Assembly (NCBI RefSeq): GCF_900112335.1
Contig: NZ_FOLG01000001.1
Span: 682,001 to 746,000, forward strand
DNA: 64,000 nt
Direction: 5' to 3'
From: Tropicimonas isoalkanivorans
GTDB lineage: Bacteria > Pseudomonadota > Alphaproteobacteria > Rhodobacterales > Rhodobacteraceae
Shown here: one piece after another, positions 41,201 through 51,452 of the stretch
Position numbering within the stretch: the first letter of the stretch is position 1
How the letters are laid out: each line of letters starts with the position of its first letter
The notes under the pieces: model-generated
The model's database searches: none
What the model saw: the letters and a program-made list of their open reading frames with translations, nothing else
Told to the model about the DNA's origin: nothing
Made by a program: the position numbers and the translations under genes

Positions 41201-43000
41201 ATGGGGATAGACCTGATCCCGGCGGAGCAGGCGGGCACGCTTTATGGCTTGTTGCAGGAACGTGCGCGCCGCCAGCCGGACGCAGTGGCCTATCGCGAGG
41301 TGGATCGCTCCAGCGGCGACTGGATCGGACTGTCCTGGCAGGAGGTGCTGGCGCGGGTCGACCGGATCGCCGGCGCCTTTCAGGTCGCCGGACTGACCCA
41401 CGGCGACCGCGTTGCAATCTTTCTGCACAACTGCATCGACTGGGTCTGCTACGACATGGCCGCACATAAGCTCGGCCTGCCGGTGGTGCCGCTCTATACA
41501 AACGACGCGGTCGCGAACACGGCTTACGTGCTTGCCGACGCACGGCCACGGATTGTGTTGGTGGATACCGCCGCGCGCTGGAAGGGGATTTCGGCGGCGC
41601 TGGAAGACGCGAGCTTTATCGAGGCGGCCTGGGTTCACGACTCAGCCGCCGCCGGCGACGAAGCCGCCCTGCCCGCGTCCGCCCGTCCCTTTGGGGCCGT
41701 TCTGGGGGAGGCCGAGGGTGTGGCAGCCGTGCCGGCCAGTGCGCCCGAAGATCCGGCGGCGCTGATCTACACCTCCGGCACAACGGGTCAGCCCAAGGGG
41801 GCGATCCTGACGCACCGGGCGCTGCTGGCGAATGCCGAGGGCGTGGGAAAGGTCTTCCCGCCGCGCACCGAGGATGTCTTCCTGTCGGTCTTGCCGCTGG
41901 CACATGCTTTCGAGCGGACTATGGGCTACCTCCTGCCGCTGATGGGCGGCTCCTGCGTAGCCTACGCGCAGTCGCTCAGGCGGCTCAGGGAAGACATGGC
42001 GACGATCCGCCCGACCGCGCTGATGGGCGTGCCGCGACTGTACGAGTCCGTTTATACCTCAGCCCGGCGGGCCGCCGCCGAAAGCCCGATGCGGTTGCGG
42101 CTGTTCGATATGACCGCCCGCATCGGGTGGAAGCGGTTCGCGGGGCGGAACGGGATCGGGGACGGGCCGACGCTGGGAGAACGGGCAGCCTGGCCGCTGC
42201 TCGACCGATTGGTGGCGCAGAAGGTGAAGAGCGCATTCGGCGGCAACCTGCGGGTGGCCGTCTCGGGTGGCGCCAACTTCCCGCCGGAGATTTCGCGGGC
42301 CCTGATCGGGCTCGGCGTGCCGATGGTGGAGGGGTACGGGCTGACGGAGGCCGGGCCGGTGGTGACAGCCTCGCTTGTGAAGGACTACGTTCCGGGGACG
42401 GTGGGCTTCGCCCTGCCCGGGATCGAGGTCAAGCGGACAGCGCAGGGGGAGTTGCGCCTGCGCTCGCCGGGGATGATGACGGGCTACTGGCAGAACCCGG
42501 AAGCCACCGCGGGAATGATCGACGCCGAGGGCTGGATGCAGACGGGCGACATGGTGGACATTGCGGAAGGGCGGATCGCCATTACGGGTCGGTTGAAGCA
42601 TATCCTGGTGCTCTCGAACGGCGAGAACGTGAACCCCCGCCCGCTGGAGACCGCGCTGGCGGCCGATCCGCTTTTCGAGCAGACCTGCGTGGCCGGCGAC
42701 GGGCGGCCTTATCTGGTGCTGCTGACCGTTCTGAACCGGGAGGTCTGGCGCGATTTGGCCGGGGCGGCTGGGGTGCCGCCGGAAGACCCCAATGACCCCA
42801 AGGCGCAAAAGCTCATCATGCCGCGCATCAAGGCCGCGCTCAAAGGCTTTCCCGCCCACCAACAGATCCGGGCCTGCCATGCAACGCTGGAGGAATGGAC
42901 CGTGGAACGCCGCCTTGTGACGCCCACGTTGAAGCTCCGCCGGGAGCGGATCGTCGCCGCGTTCGGCGGGGAGATTGCGTCGCTGTACGCCAACGGCTGA
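41201..43000 (+). CDS. Long-chain acyl-CoA synthetase (AMP-forming)
   Basis: 599 residues from ATG 41201. It activates fatty acids for beta-oxidation or lipid synthesis. ANL-family motifs are complete: ALIYTSGTTGQPKGAILTH (P-loop), VEGYGLTEAGPVV, GWMQTGDMVDI and GRLKHILVLSNGENVNPRPLE. The YLLPLMGGSCVAYAQSLRRLREDMATIRPT region is typical of FadD15-like enzymes. The frame is open to 41102, but MGIDLIPAEQ is the better start. No sister beta-oxidation genes are nearby. Confidence 0.92.
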   Translation: MGIDLIPAEQAGTLYGLLQERARRQPDAVAYREVDRSSGDWIGLSWQEVLARVDRIAGAFQVAGLTHGDRVAIFLHNCIDWVCYDMAAHKLGLPVVPLYTNDAVANTAYVLADARPRIVLVDTAARWKGISAALEDASFIEAAWVHDSAAAGDEAALPASARPFGAVLGEAEGVAAVPASAPEDPAALIYTSGTTGQPKGAILTHRALLANAEGVGKVFPPRTEDVFLSVLPLAHAFERTMGYLLPLMGGSCVAYAQSLRRLREDMATIRPTALMGVPRLYESVYTSARRAAAESPMRLRLFDMTARIGWKRFAGRNGIGDGPTLGERAAWPLLDRLVAQKVKSAFGGNLRVAVSGGANFPPEISRALIGLGVPMVEGYGLTEAGPVVTASLVKDYVPGTVGFALPGIEVKRTAQGELRLRSPGMMTGYWQNPEATAGMIDAEGWMQTGDMVDIAEGRIAITGRLKHILVLSNGENVNPRPLETALAADPLFEQTCVAGDGRPYLVLLTVLNREVWRDLAGAAGVPPEDPNDPKAQKLIMPRIKAALKGFPAHQQIRACHATLEEWTVERRLVTPTLKLRRERIVAAFGGEIASLYANG

Positions 43001-43151
43001 GCGCCGCGTTGATGCAGTTGTTGCAGCCGCGGCTCACATGAGCGCTTCATTGCCGCAACCGGTGGCTGACCCTTTGTCGGGGATTCCCTTTGCGTGCGGG
43101 CTATGACAGGATCGCTCACACCGCCCGAAGAGGCGGGCCCGAGGCAGAGAC

Positions 43152-43454
43152 ATGAGCACACCCCACTCCCGTCCCGCGGTGAAATCCGCGGCTTTTCTGA
43201 CTCTCAGCTTCTCGCTGGGAATGTACTTCACCTTCGCCGCCGTGCAGGGCGATTTCGGCCTGTTCCGCAGGATCGAGATCGAAGCGCAGACGCGGGCGAT
43301 GGAGACGGAGAAGGCTGCGCTGCAGAAGCAGGTGGCGGAAATGCGGAACAAAACCCACCGCATGTCCGAAACCTACCTTGACCTCGACCTTCTGGACCAG
43401 CAGGCGCGCGACGTGCTCGGCCTGATCCGCGCAGACGAGGTCGTCGTTCGTTAG
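43152..43454 (+). CDS. ftsB: Cell division protein FtsB/DivIC family
   Basis: 100 residues. One membrane helix (SAAFLTLSFSLGMYFTFAAVQG) followed by a coiled coil (IEIEAQTRAMETEKAALQKQVAEMRNKTH) and a short C-terminal LDLLDQQARDVLGLIRADEVVV, the typical FtsB/DivIC ending. It joins FtsL and FtsQ in the divisome. In Alphaproteobacteria it usually precedes the pdh operon, as it does here (with one gene between). Confidence 0.92.
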   Translation: MSTPHSRPAVKSAAFLTLSFSLGMYFTFAAVQGDFGLFRRIEIEAQTRAMETEKAALQKQVAEMRNKTHRMSETYLDLDLLDQQARDVLGLIRADEVVVR

Positions 43455-43714
43455 CCGTCCGTGCCGCTCCTGCCCTGAAATCGTGGTGCCGGCGGAGGAT
43501 TGCCGAGGATTGATCGGCGCCCATCCGCAGTGGGGCACCCTGCCATAAAATTCGGCTTGAAGTCTGTATCCGGGCAGCGTTTTCTTGCTCGACGGGCGTT
43601 ATGGGACCCGCCTTTTGCGTTTGGCGATGGGGGCGTCCTGCGAATGTGCCCACCAAGAGCGCCTGACTGCGTGGCGACATGTGCTATGTTTGGATGCAGG
43701 TGGAGGCCGGAGGA

Positions 43715-45751
43715 ATGCGGCGCAACGAAAGGTGGGTTTTGCAGCGAAGTGCACTTATCCTCGCCATCCTGATCGGTAGCGGAAGCGGCCATTGGGCCCA
43801 GGCCAACGCGGAAACGGCGGAAGACGTGTTCGCACGGGCGCGTGAACTCTCCTCCACGGTTTCGGCCCCGTACGATTGGAGGGAAGCGCAGGTTTTGAAG
43901 GAGATTCAACGGCTTCTGGACCGTATCGTGTACAGGTACCCGAAATCGGATCTGGCAAGCCGCATTCTTTCTCGAGAGACCATCGACGGATTCGACGTCG
44001 CCGCGGTAGACCATGCGATAGCGCGTCTGCCCTATCAATCGCTGTCGGAGCAGGTCGGGGCGACCGCCGAGACGAAAGAGCCGGTGGGTCCCGAAGCCAA
44101 CCGCGTCTCATCTGAGGATGCCCTGCCGGAGGCGCTGCCCGAGGCACCGGTGACGGACGATATGGCACCGCCGCAGGACGCGCCATCGGTGGATGTGGAT
44201 CAAGTTCCGATACCGGATGAGCCGACCGACGTGACTGCGCCTGCGGCCGCCACACCGCTCGACGACGGATCAGATCCCGCGATGGCGGCAAGCGCCGAGG
44301 AGCAGGCACCCGAAGACCTGCCAGCCCCCGTTCGGGTCGCGGCGGATACTCCCCTCACCCCGCGCGAAACGCTGGAGGCCAAACGACCGGACAGCGTCGA
44401 GCCGGAGTCGTCCGCGACCAGCCTACGGGCGCTGGACCTTGAAAACGTGCCGCGCGTGCCGCCCGTGGAGGTATCCGTTCGCTCGGCTCCGTCCTCTAGC
44501 GGCCTAGCCGAGATCCCGTCGGTTCCGGCGCAATCAATGGGGAAAGCTGCCGCTCCCGCAATCGTCGCTGCAGTCGTGGACGGGCCGGAGCGCCCGACAG
44601 AGGGAGCGGCAGAGGATGCTTTGGAAGGCGCCGGAACGGGTAAAACGGCGGTCACCACGCAACCCATGGCTCGCGAAGACCTAACCGACGAGCCACGTGC
44701 AAATTTGGTCCCGCCACCTCCGCCTGACAGTGCACCCCCCGATGAGGTCATCGGGCCCGAGGTCACGTCGGCGCCGCCCCGCAACCCCATGGCGGCCGCT
44801 TCGGAACCGGCGACAGGGCGGGAAAGGTCGCGTGACCGTCCCCTGCCCCGCCGAGTTGCGAAGTCGGCCCCCCTCGAGACGGCAACGGTTCCGGTCGACG
44901 AGGGCACAGAGGGACCGGAGCCAAAACCAGAGACCGCGGCAACGCCCGAGGCGGACACAGCGGTAAAGGAGGCGGTGCCGTCGGAAGGCTCCGCCGACGT
45001 CAGCGAAACGCCCACCACTTCGGGCTTGCGCCAGGTGGGCCGCTGTTTTGTTGCCGAGGAGGAAGGGGCGGCCGGCGTCGAGATCCTGATCGACGTTCAG
45101 ATCGGCCCGGACGGTCGGATCACGGCCCTTCCGGATCTGATTGCGCCGTCCCAACCAAACGCGGACGAACGGACGCTCTATGCCAAGGCGCTTTCAGCGC
45201 TGGACGCCTGCGCGCCTTACGTTACCGAAACGGCGGGCGTCCATCGCATGGCGGCGTCACCGGAAGGTCTCCGTCTGGTTAACGATCGACCTCAACCCGC
45301 GGTGGCAGAGTCGTTGCCGGCTTCTGAGACGCTGAACTGGCTTCCAGCCTCACGCGAGACGGAGGACGCATTGTTGCTCTCGCGAACCGACGTCATGGAC
45401 GTGCAGGCGCGGTTGAGCGCGCTCGGCTTCGACCCGATGGGCGTCGACGGGAGCCTTGGGGAAAACAGCCGTGCCGCGCTGGCCGCGTGGCAGTCGTCGG
45501 CGGCGATTCCGGCAACCGGTTTCCTCAACAAGCCCCAATTGGCGGCCTTGCGAGAGCAGTCTGCTTCAGCCTTTCAGGCGTGGATGCAGAATGACGCGAA
45601 CCGCGCCCTTGTCGAGGGCACAACGCAACCTGAGCCGGCCAAGCGGAAGGCATCCACACGGCGGCGCGCATCGCTGCCGCCGGGGTACTTTTGGTACAAG
45701 GGCCGTATGTGCAAGAAAGTGCTGGGAAATTTGATCTATTCCTGCAAGTGA
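43715..45751 (+). CDS. Large exported protein with peptidoglycan-binding domain
   Basis: 678 residues from ATG 43715 (frame open to 43679). Signal peptide or anchor RSALILAILIGSGSGHWAQANA. Residues about 30-110 are a folded helical part. Residues about 115-430 are a Pro/Glu/Ala-rich disordered linker. About 441-508 (RCFVAEEEGAAGVEILIDVQIGPDGRI) resembles the TonB/TolA C-terminal fold. About 559-615 (DVMDVQARLSALGFDPMGVDGSLGENSRAALAAWQ) is a PG_binding_1 domain. The end is basic with GYFWYKGRMCKKVLGN. It may span the periplasm and anchor to the wall. Function unknown. Confidence 0.82.
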   Translation: MRRNERWVLQRSALILAILIGSGSGHWAQANAETAEDVFARARELSSTVSAPYDWREAQVLKEIQRLLDRIVYRYPKSDLASRILSRETIDGFDVAAVDHAIARLPYQSLSEQVGATAETKEPVGPEANRVSSEDALPEALPEAPVTDDMAPPQDAPSVDVDQVPIPDEPTDVTAPAAATPLDDGSDPAMAASAEEQAPEDLPAPVRVAADTPLTPRETLEAKRPDSVEPESSATSLRALDLENVPRVPPVEVSVRSAPSSSGLAEIPSVPAQSMGKAAAPAIVAAVVDGPERPTEGAAEDALEGAGTGKTAVTTQPMAREDLTDEPRANLVPPPPPDSAPPDEVIGPEVTSAPPRNPMAAASEPATGRERSRDRPLPRRVAKSAPLETATVPVDEGTEGPEPKPETAATPEADTAVKEAVPSEGSADVSETPTTSGLRQVGRCFVAEEEGAAGVEILIDVQIGPDGRITALPDLIAPSQPNADERTLYAKALSALDACAPYVTETAGVHRMAASPEGLRLVNDRPQPAVAESLPASETLNWLPASRETEDALLLSRTDVMDVQARLSALGFDPMGVDGSLGENSRAALAAWQSSAAIPATGFLNKPQLAALREQSASAFQAWMQNDANRALVEGTTQPEPAKRKASTRRRASLPPGYFWYKGRMCKKVLGNLIYSCK

Positions 45752-45877
45752 GGCGGTTTCGATGCAAGCGCATCGACATCGCCTCCCGTTCCGCGCATGG
45801 CGGGTTTTCGGGACTTTTGGCCCCATTCTCCGCCTTCGGCTAACTTTTTGGTATGAAACCTTTGCCGGGGTCTGTTA

Positions 45878-45891
45878 GTTGATAATTCAAC
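45878..45891. promoter_or_regulatory. Inverted repeat in pdhA promoter region
   Basis: GTTGA-TAAT-TCAAC lies 36 bases before the pdhA ATG in an AT-rich stretch, a candidate operator. The half-site spacing is two bases shorter than an FNR box. Confidence 0.45.
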
Positions 45892-45926
45892 GTTAAACTA
45901 TTCTCGGGCAAGGGGAGGCCCTGCTG

Positions 45927-46940
45927 ATGGCAGCGCGACGGACCACCACCAAGAAACCCAACGTATCCAAAGAGGAATTGCTCGGGTATTACCGCGACAT
46001 GCTCCTCATAAGGCGGTTTGAGGAGAAGGCCGGCCAGCTCTATGGCATGGGCCTGATCGGCGGTTTCTGTCACCTCTACATCGGTCAGGAAGCGGTCGTC
46101 GTGGGGCTGGAAGCCGCGGCGGAGGAAGGGGACAAGCGCGTCACCTCCTACCGCGACCACGGACATATGCTTGCCTGCGGAATGGATCCGAAGGGCGTCA
46201 TGGCCGAGTTGACCGGCCGTGAGGGCGGTTATTCCAAGGGCAAGGGCGGCTCGATGCACATGTTCTCGAAAGAGAAACATTTCTACGGCGGCCACGGGAT
46301 TGTCGGTGCACAGGTTCCGATCGGCGCCGGTCTTGCCTTCTCTGACAAATACCGCGGCGACGACCGCGTGACGTTCACCTACTTCGGTGACGGCGCTGCG
46401 AACCAGGGCCAGGTCTACGAGACCTACAACATGGCGGAGCTGTGGGACCTACCGGTCATCTTCGTAATCGAGAACAACCAATACGCCATGGGGACCTCGG
46501 TCGCCCGCTCTACCAAGTCGCCGAGCCTTTGGGAGCGTGGCGCGGCCTACGGCATTCCGGGCGAGGAAGTGGACGGCATGGATGTGCTGGCGGTTAAGGA
46601 AGCCGGCGAACGCGCGGTTGCCCAGTGCCGCGAAGGCAAGGGCCCCTACATCCTCGAGGTGAAGACCTACCGCTACCGTGGGCACTCGATGTCGGACCCG
46701 GCGAAGTACCGGACCCGCGAGGAGGTTCAGAAGATGCGCGAAGAGCGCGACTGCATTGAATCGGTGCGCCAGTTGCTGCTGACGGGGAACCACGCGACGG
46801 AGGACGAACTGAAGGCCATCGACAAGGAAATCAAGGACGTGGTCAACGAAGCCGCCGAGTTTTCAAAAGAGAGCCCGGAACCTGCTCTCGAAGAGCTTTG
46901 GACCGACATCTACGCCGACGTGGCGCCGCAGAACGCCTGA
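45927..46940 (+). CDS. pdhA: Pyruvate dehydrogenase E1 component, alpha subunit
   Basis: 337 residues. The thiamine-diphosphate motif is [46 protein letters not shown] and the phosphorylation-loop-like [15 protein letters not shown] are standard for E1-alpha. Catalyses decarboxylation of pyruvate with the beta subunit. GGGGAGG is in good position before the ATG. First gene of the pdhABC operon. Confidence 0.97.
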   Translation: MAARRTTTKKPNVSKEELLGYYRDMLLIRRFEEKAGQLYGMGLIGGFCHLYIGQEAVVVGLEAAAEEGDKRVTSYRDHGHMLACGMDPKGVMAELTGREGGYSKGKGGSMHMFSKEKHFYGGHGIVGAQVPIGAGLAFSDKYRGDDRVTFTYFGDGAANQGQVYETYNMAELWDLPVIFVIENNQYAMGTSVARSTKSPSLWERGAAYGIPGEEVDGMDVLAVKEAGERAVAQCREGKGPYILEVKTYRYRGHSMSDPAKYRTREEVQKMREERDCIESVRQLLLTGNHATEDELKAIDKEIKDVVNEAAEFSKESPEPALEELWTDIYADVAPQNA

Positions 46941-46954
46941 GGGGGAAAGAACAG

Positions 46955-48334
46955 ATGGCAACCAAAGTATTGATGCCCGCCCTGTCGCCGACCATGGAGG
47001 AAGGCACGCTGGCCAAATGGCTGGTCAAGGAGGGCGACACGGTCTCCTCCGGCGACATTCTGGCCGAGATCGAAACGGACAAGGCGACGATGGAATTCGA
47101 AGCCGTCGACGAAGGGATCGTCGGTAAGATCCTGGTAGATGCAGGCAGCGAGGGCGTGAAGGTCAACACGCCGATCGCGGTTCTGGTCGAGGAAGGGGAA
47201 GATGTTGAGGCGGCGGTTTCCGAAGCCTCCGGATCGGACGAGAAGGCCCCCAAGGCAGACACCCCCGCTCCATCTGAGCCGGCCGAAGCCAAGGCTCCGC
47301 CGGAGCCGGTGAAGAGCGTGAAACGCGAACCCGACTATCCCGAGGGTACCGAGCTAAAGTCGCAGACTGTGCGAGAAGCGCTTCGTGACGCCATGGCCGA
47401 GGAAATGACCCGGGACGAGACGGTCTACCTGATGGGCGAGGAAGTTGCCGAGTACCAAGGGGCGTACAAGATCAGTCAGGGATTGCTTGACCAGTTCGGC
47501 GCCAAACGGGTGGTCGATACTCCGATTACCGAACACGGTTTTGCGGGCCTTGCCGTGGGCGCGGCGTTTGGCGGCCTCCGTCCCATCGTGGAGTTCATGA
47601 CGTTCAACTTCGCGATGCAAGCGATTGACCAGATCATCAACTCGGCTGCAAAAACGCTGTACATGGCCGGCGGGCAAATGGGGTGCCCCATCGTGTTCCG
47701 CGGCCCGAACGGCGCCGCAGCCCGCGTCGCCGCCCAACACAGCCAAGACTATGCGGCATGGTACGCACAGATCCCCGGCCTCAAGGTCGTGATGCCCTAC
47801 AGTGCGTCCGATGCGAAAGGCCTGCTGAAATCTGCAATCCGCGATCCGAACCCGGTTATCTTCCTGGAAAACGAGATCTTGTATGGCCGCAGTTTCGAAG
47901 TGCCGGTTCTGGACGATTACACCGTACCATTCGGCAAGGCGCGCATCTGGCGAGAGGGCGATGACGTGACCATCGTGAGCTTCGGTATCGGAATGACCTA
48001 TGCTCTCGAAGCTGCAGACAAGCTTGCCGAGGAAGGGATCTCCGCCGAAGTCATCGACCTGCGGACATTGCGACCGCTCGATTACGAGACGGTGATAGAG
48101 TCTGTGAAGAAGACCAACCGCTGCGTAACCGTGGAGGAAGGCTGGCCTGTCGGGGCCATCGGCAACCACCTGTCGGCCTATATCATGACCAACGCCTTCG
48201 ATTACCTCGACGCACCGGTCCTGAATTGCACGGGTAAAGACGTACCGATGCCCTACGCCGCAAACCTGGAAAAACACGCCCTGGTGACGACCGCCGAAGT
48301 GATCGACGCCGTGAAAGCAGTCACCTACCGCTGA
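46955..48334 (+). CDS. pdhB: Pyruvate dehydrogenase E1 beta subunit with N-terminal lipoyl domain
   Basis: 459 residues. Residues 1-80 are a lipoyl domain with K43 in [10 protein letters not shown], almost identical to that of the E2 subunit encoded next. A Pro/Ala/Glu-rich linker follows (about 85-135), then the E1-beta catalytic body with [29 protein letters not shown] and [18 protein letters not shown]. The lipoyl-E1-beta architecture is known from several Alphaproteobacteria. Start at ATG 46955, 14 bases after pdhA. Confidence 0.97.
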   Translation: MATKVLMPALSPTMEEGTLAKWLVKEGDTVSSGDILAEIETDKATMEFEAVDEGIVGKILVDAGSEGVKVNTPIAVLVEEGEDVEAAVSEASGSDEKAPKADTPAPSEPAEAKAPPEPVKSVKREPDYPEGTELKSQTVREALRDAMAEEMTRDETVYLMGEEVAEYQGAYKISQGLLDQFGAKRVVDTPITEHGFAGLAVGAAFGGLRPIVEFMTFNFAMQAIDQIINSAAKTLYMAGGQMGCPIVFRGPNGAAARVAAQHSQDYAAWYAQIPGLKVVMPYSASDAKGLLKSAIRDPNPVIFLENEILYGRSFEVPVLDDYTVPFGKARIWREGDDVTIVSFGIGMTYALEAADKLAEEGISAEVIDLRTLRPLDYETVIESVKKTNRCVTVEEGWPVGAIGNHLSAYIMTNAFDYLDAPVLNCTGKDVPMPYAANLEKHALVTTAEVIDAVKAVTYR

Positions 48335-48344
48335 GGAGCGCGAG

Positions 48345-49688
48345 ATGCCGACCGAAGTTCTGATGCCCGCCCTGTCCCCCACGATGGAGGAAGGGACGCT
48401 GGCCAAATGGCTGGTAAAGGAGGGCGACACGGTCTCTTCCGGCGACTTGCTGGCGGAGATCGAGACCGACAAGGCGACGATGGAATTTGAGGCCGTCGAC
48501 GAAGGTGTGATCGGAAAGATCCTGGTGCCGGACGGTACCGAAGGCGTGAAGGTCAACACCCCCATCGCCGTTCTGCTGGAAGAGGGCGAAAGCGCCGATG
48601 ATATCGGCGATGTCTCCTCTGCGCCCAAGGACGTGGATACTGCCACCGGAACCGCCCCGGCAGCCCCCGCCCCTGACGAAGCTCCTGCCGGCGGCTATGC
48701 CGGCGAGGAACAGGTGAAGAGCGATGAGAAAGCCGCCTCGTCCCCAGCCGGTGATGGCGAACGGATCTTTGCGTCGCCGCTGGCCCGTCGCATCGCCAAG
48801 GACAAAGGCTTGGACCTGAGCCAGATCAAGGGCTCAGGGCCCCGCGGCCGGATCGTCAAGGCGGACGTAATAGATGCCAAGCCGATCGAGAAGGCCGCCG
48901 AAACCCCGGCCGCGAAGGCGGCACCCGCCGCGTCCGCGGCCGCTGGCGTTCCCGCAGGACCGTCAGCCGAAGCTGTGCTGAAAATGTACGAGGGTCGCGA
49001 GTTCGAGGAAATCAAACTCGACGGCATGCGCAAGACGATCGCCGCGCGTTTGACCGAGGCGAAGCAGACCATCCCGCATTTTTACCTGCGCCGCGATATC
49101 AAGCTCGACGCGCTGCTCAAGTTCCGGGGCACGTTGAACAAGCAACTCGAGGCCAGGGGCATCAAGTTGTCGGTGAACGACTTTATCATCAAAGCGTGCG
49201 CCCTCGCCCTCCAGCAAGTCCCGGCGGCGAATGCGGCCTGGGCTGGCGACCGGATTCTGCAACTGAAACCCTCCGACGTCGCGGTCGCAGTCGCGATCGA
49301 AGGCGGCCTATTCACTCCGGTTCTTAGGGACGCGGACATGAAGTCGCTGTCCGCTCTGTCGACTGAGATGAAGGATCTTGCCAAGCGCGCCCGCGACAGA
49401 AAGCTTGCGCCACATGAATACCAAGGGGGCACATTCGCAGTCTCCAACCTTGGGATGTTCGGGATCGATAACTTCGACGCCGTCATCAATCCGCCGCATG
49501 GGGCGATCCTTGCGGTGGGTTCGGGCGTGAAGAAGCCAATCGTAGGCGACGATGGTGAACTCACGGTGGCCACCGTCATGTCGGTCACCCTCTCCGTGGA
49601 CCATCGTGTGATCGACGGAGCGCTTGGCGCGGAACTCCTTCAGGCCATCGTAGAAAACCTCGAAAACCCGATTGCCATGCTGGCCTGA
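48345..49688 (+). CDS. pdhC: Pyruvate dehydrogenase E2, dihydrolipoamide acetyltransferase
   Basis: 447 residues. One N-terminal lipoyl domain with K43, a Pro/Ala-rich linker, a subunit-binding domain ([31 protein letters not shown]), a second linker and the acyltransferase core ending in [20 protein letters not shown], where H of DHRVIDG is catalytic. It forms the complex core. It starts 10 bases after pdhB. The E3 gene is not adjacent. A strong terminator closes the operon. Confidence 0.97.
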   Translation: MPTEVLMPALSPTMEEGTLAKWLVKEGDTVSSGDLLAEIETDKATMEFEAVDEGVIGKILVPDGTEGVKVNTPIAVLLEEGESADDIGDVSSAPKDVDTATGTAPAAPAPDEAPAGGYAGEEQVKSDEKAASSPAGDGERIFASPLARRIAKDKGLDLSQIKGSGPRGRIVKADVIDAKPIEKAAETPAAKAAPAASAAAGVPAGPSAEAVLKMYEGREFEEIKLDGMRKTIAARLTEAKQTIPHFYLRRDIKLDALLKFRGTLNKQLEARGIKLSVNDFIIKACALALQQVPAANAAWAGDRILQLKPSDVAVAVAIEGGLFTPVLRDADMKSLSALSTEMKDLAKRARDRKLAPHEYQGGTFAVSNLGMFGIDNFDAVINPPHGAILAVGSGVKKPIVGDDGELTVATVMSVTLSVDHRVIDGALGAELLQAIVENLENPIAMLA

Positions 49689-49712
49689 CATTCGGGCACT
49701 TAGAGCAAAAAG

Positions 49713-49747
49713 ATGGGGACCACGCATCTGCGCGGTCCCCATTTCTT
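49713..49747 (+). terminator. Intrinsic terminator after pdhC
   Basis: ATGGGGACC (49713-49721) pairs with GGTCCCCAT (49734-49742), followed by TTCTT. It may serve both convergent genes. Confidence 0.85.
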
Positions 49748-49807
49748 GGTCAGAGCGTAAGGTATTGCTTTGTAAAAATAAGGTGACCTACATGGGTCGG
49801 CCTCAGT

Positions 49808-50635
49808 TCACCCGGCCTTGCCGTCTCCGCCATCCTGCATCAACATCTGGTCCATGGAACTGGATGGCTGCGAGCATCCGGCCCGGCCCACAACCCTCGC
49901 AGGAACTCCAGCGACAGTAACGTTGGGCGGAACCGCATCCAGAACGACCGACCCGGCAGCGATACGGCTGCATTGACCAACCTCGATGTTCCCGAGCACC
50001 TTCGCGCCCGCACCGATCATCACACCATTTCCAACCTTCGGATGTCTGTCGCCATCTTCCTTGCCGGTGCCTCCAAGCGTTACGGAATGCAACATCGACA
50101 CGTCGTCGCCGACGACAGCCGTCTCGCCGATGACAATCGAATGCGCATGGTCGATCATCACACCACGCCCGAGGCGCGCCGCTGGGTGAATGTCGACGCC
50201 GAACACCTCCGAGACCCGCATTTGCACGAAGTAAGCCATATCTCGGCGACCCTGCCGCCAAAGCCAGTGGCCGATTCGATAGGCTTGGACAGCTTGATAG
50301 CCTTTAAAGAACAGGATCGGCTGCAGGTACCTGTGGCATGCCGGGTCCCGCTCGAACGTGGCCATCAAGTCCGCCCTTGCGGCCGCAACAAGTTCCTGGT
50401 CGGAAGCATAGGCGTCGTCACCGATCTCCCGCAAAATCTGCTCCGACATCTCGCCCGACGCCAACTTTAATGACATCCGATAGGCGAGCGCCCTTTCCAG
50501 GCTGGGATGGTGCAACAAGCTGGAGTGAATGAGCCCACCAAGCAGCGGCTCGGCGGCAACCGCAGCCTCACCTTCCCGTTTGATGCGGTCCCACACGGGA
50601 TCCACCGCTGCAAGACGTTCCTTGGTTTCGAGCAT
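49808..50635 (-). CDS. cysE: Serine O-acetyltransferase
   Basis: 275 residues from ATG 50635, with AGGAGG 7 bases upstream. The N-terminal helical domain opens DPVWDRIKREGEAAVAAEPLLGGLIHSSLLHH. The left-handed beta-helix has DIHPAARLGRGVMIDHAHSIVIGETAVVGDDVSMLHSVTLGGTG and AKVLGNIEVG repeats. It makes O-acetylserine for cysteine synthesis and is probably feedback-inhibited by cysteine. Convergent with pdhC. The upstream open frame (to 51001) is antisense-type shadow. Confidence 0.96.
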   Translation of the reverse strand: MLETKERLAAVDPVWDRIKREGEAAVAAEPLLGGLIHSSLLHHPSLERALAYRMSLKLASGEMSEQILREIGDDAYASDQELVAAARADLMATFERDPACHRYLQPILFFKGYQAVQAYRIGHWLWRQGRRDMAYFVQMRVSEVFGVDIHPAARLGRGVMIDHAHSIVIGETAVVGDDVSMLHSVTLGGTGKEDGDRHPKVGNGVMIGAGAKVLGNIEVGQCSRIAAGSVVLDAVPPNVTVAGVPARVVGRAGCSQPSSSMDQMLMQDGGDGKAG

Positions 50636-50741
50636 GAGCCGGCCTCCTGTTCGCTGGGAGTGCCCCATATCTAGGTACAATGCCATAGTCGGGAACCCCT
50701 TACCCGCGAAAAGTTCGGCCGGCCATAGGTTGTCGTTGCGA

Positions 50742-51452
50742 CTACTCCGGCAAACTGATCCGATAGCAATGCAAGGCCAGTCGCAGTTGTCCACCGGAGA
50801 ACGTACCCCCGTCGGGCGCCAGCCAAACACTGGTCTCAGCGTAGATTGCTGTAGGGTGCGACAGAAGTCCGGTGCAATAGGACCCCGCCACGCACCCAAT
50901 ACCCGAGCCGAAACGAGTGCTATCTCCGGAAATTCCCAACCGCCAACTCGGTGCAGTTCCATTGAGGCTTTCGATAACACGCGCCGAACAAGCGAAGACA
51001 ATGCTGTCCGCGGGGATCGTCATGTTGGTTTGCTGCTCAGCACCGGACGCGACCGAATAGGTTGATTCTGTTACCTCGATCCGAGCGGACGCGTTCGACG
51101 GCGAACCTGCCACCCAACCGGCGTCCCAACGGCCGTTGACGAAGGTCGCCGTAAGTCCCTCATCCAGTATCCATGCCCGCCACCCAACAAGCGGCTCCAC
51201 AAAGAGCCACCCGCCATTCGAACCGATAGCGATCATCCCGTCCTGATCAATCCACTCGCCGGCAGCTCCGTCCGCGACTGCGTAGCAGGCGCCGTCAACA
51301 ACATCTCCCACCGGGGGGCGCTTGAGTTGGCGCGACTGCAGGCGAAGCTGCGTCAGACCGTCCAGACGGATCAGCGCTTCATTTACCGTTACGTGCTTCT
51401 GGGCCTGTGACGGCTGCAGAAGCGGAAGGCACAGAGAAGGGGTATCAGTCAT
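50742..51452 (-). CDS. DUF2793 protein at the end of the GTA cluster
   Basis: 236 residues from ATG 51452 (MTDTPSLCLPLLQPSQAQK). The opening PLLQPSQAQKHVTVNEALIRLDGLTQL is the DUF2793 signature. A beta-rich C-terminal half with repeated Gly/Trp follows. The start overlaps the g15 stop region by 8 bases, so it is co-transcribed. It is probably a tail-fibre or host-range accessory of the GTA particle, though proof is lacking. Confidence 0.85.
   Translation of the reverse strand: MTDTPSLCLPLLQPSQAQKHVTVNEALIRLDGLTQLRLQSRQLKRPPVGDVVDGACYAVADGAAGEWIDQDGMIAIGSNGGWLFVEPLVGWRAWILDEGLTATFVNGRWDAGWVAGSPSNASARIEVTESTYSVASGAEQQTNMTIPADSIVFACSARVIESLNGTAPSWRLGISGDSTRFGSGIGCVAGSYCTGLLSHPTAIYAETSVWLAPDGGTFSGGQLRLALHCYRISLPE

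Noticed and set aside
45878-45891. FNR box before pdhA
   Set aside because: The spacing between TTGA and TCAA is 4 rather than 6 bases; kept only as a generic inverted repeat.
50635-51001. N-terminal extension of cysE
   Set aside because: The extra 122 residues have no similarity to serine acetyltransferases and a good AGGAGG site lies right before ATG 50635.
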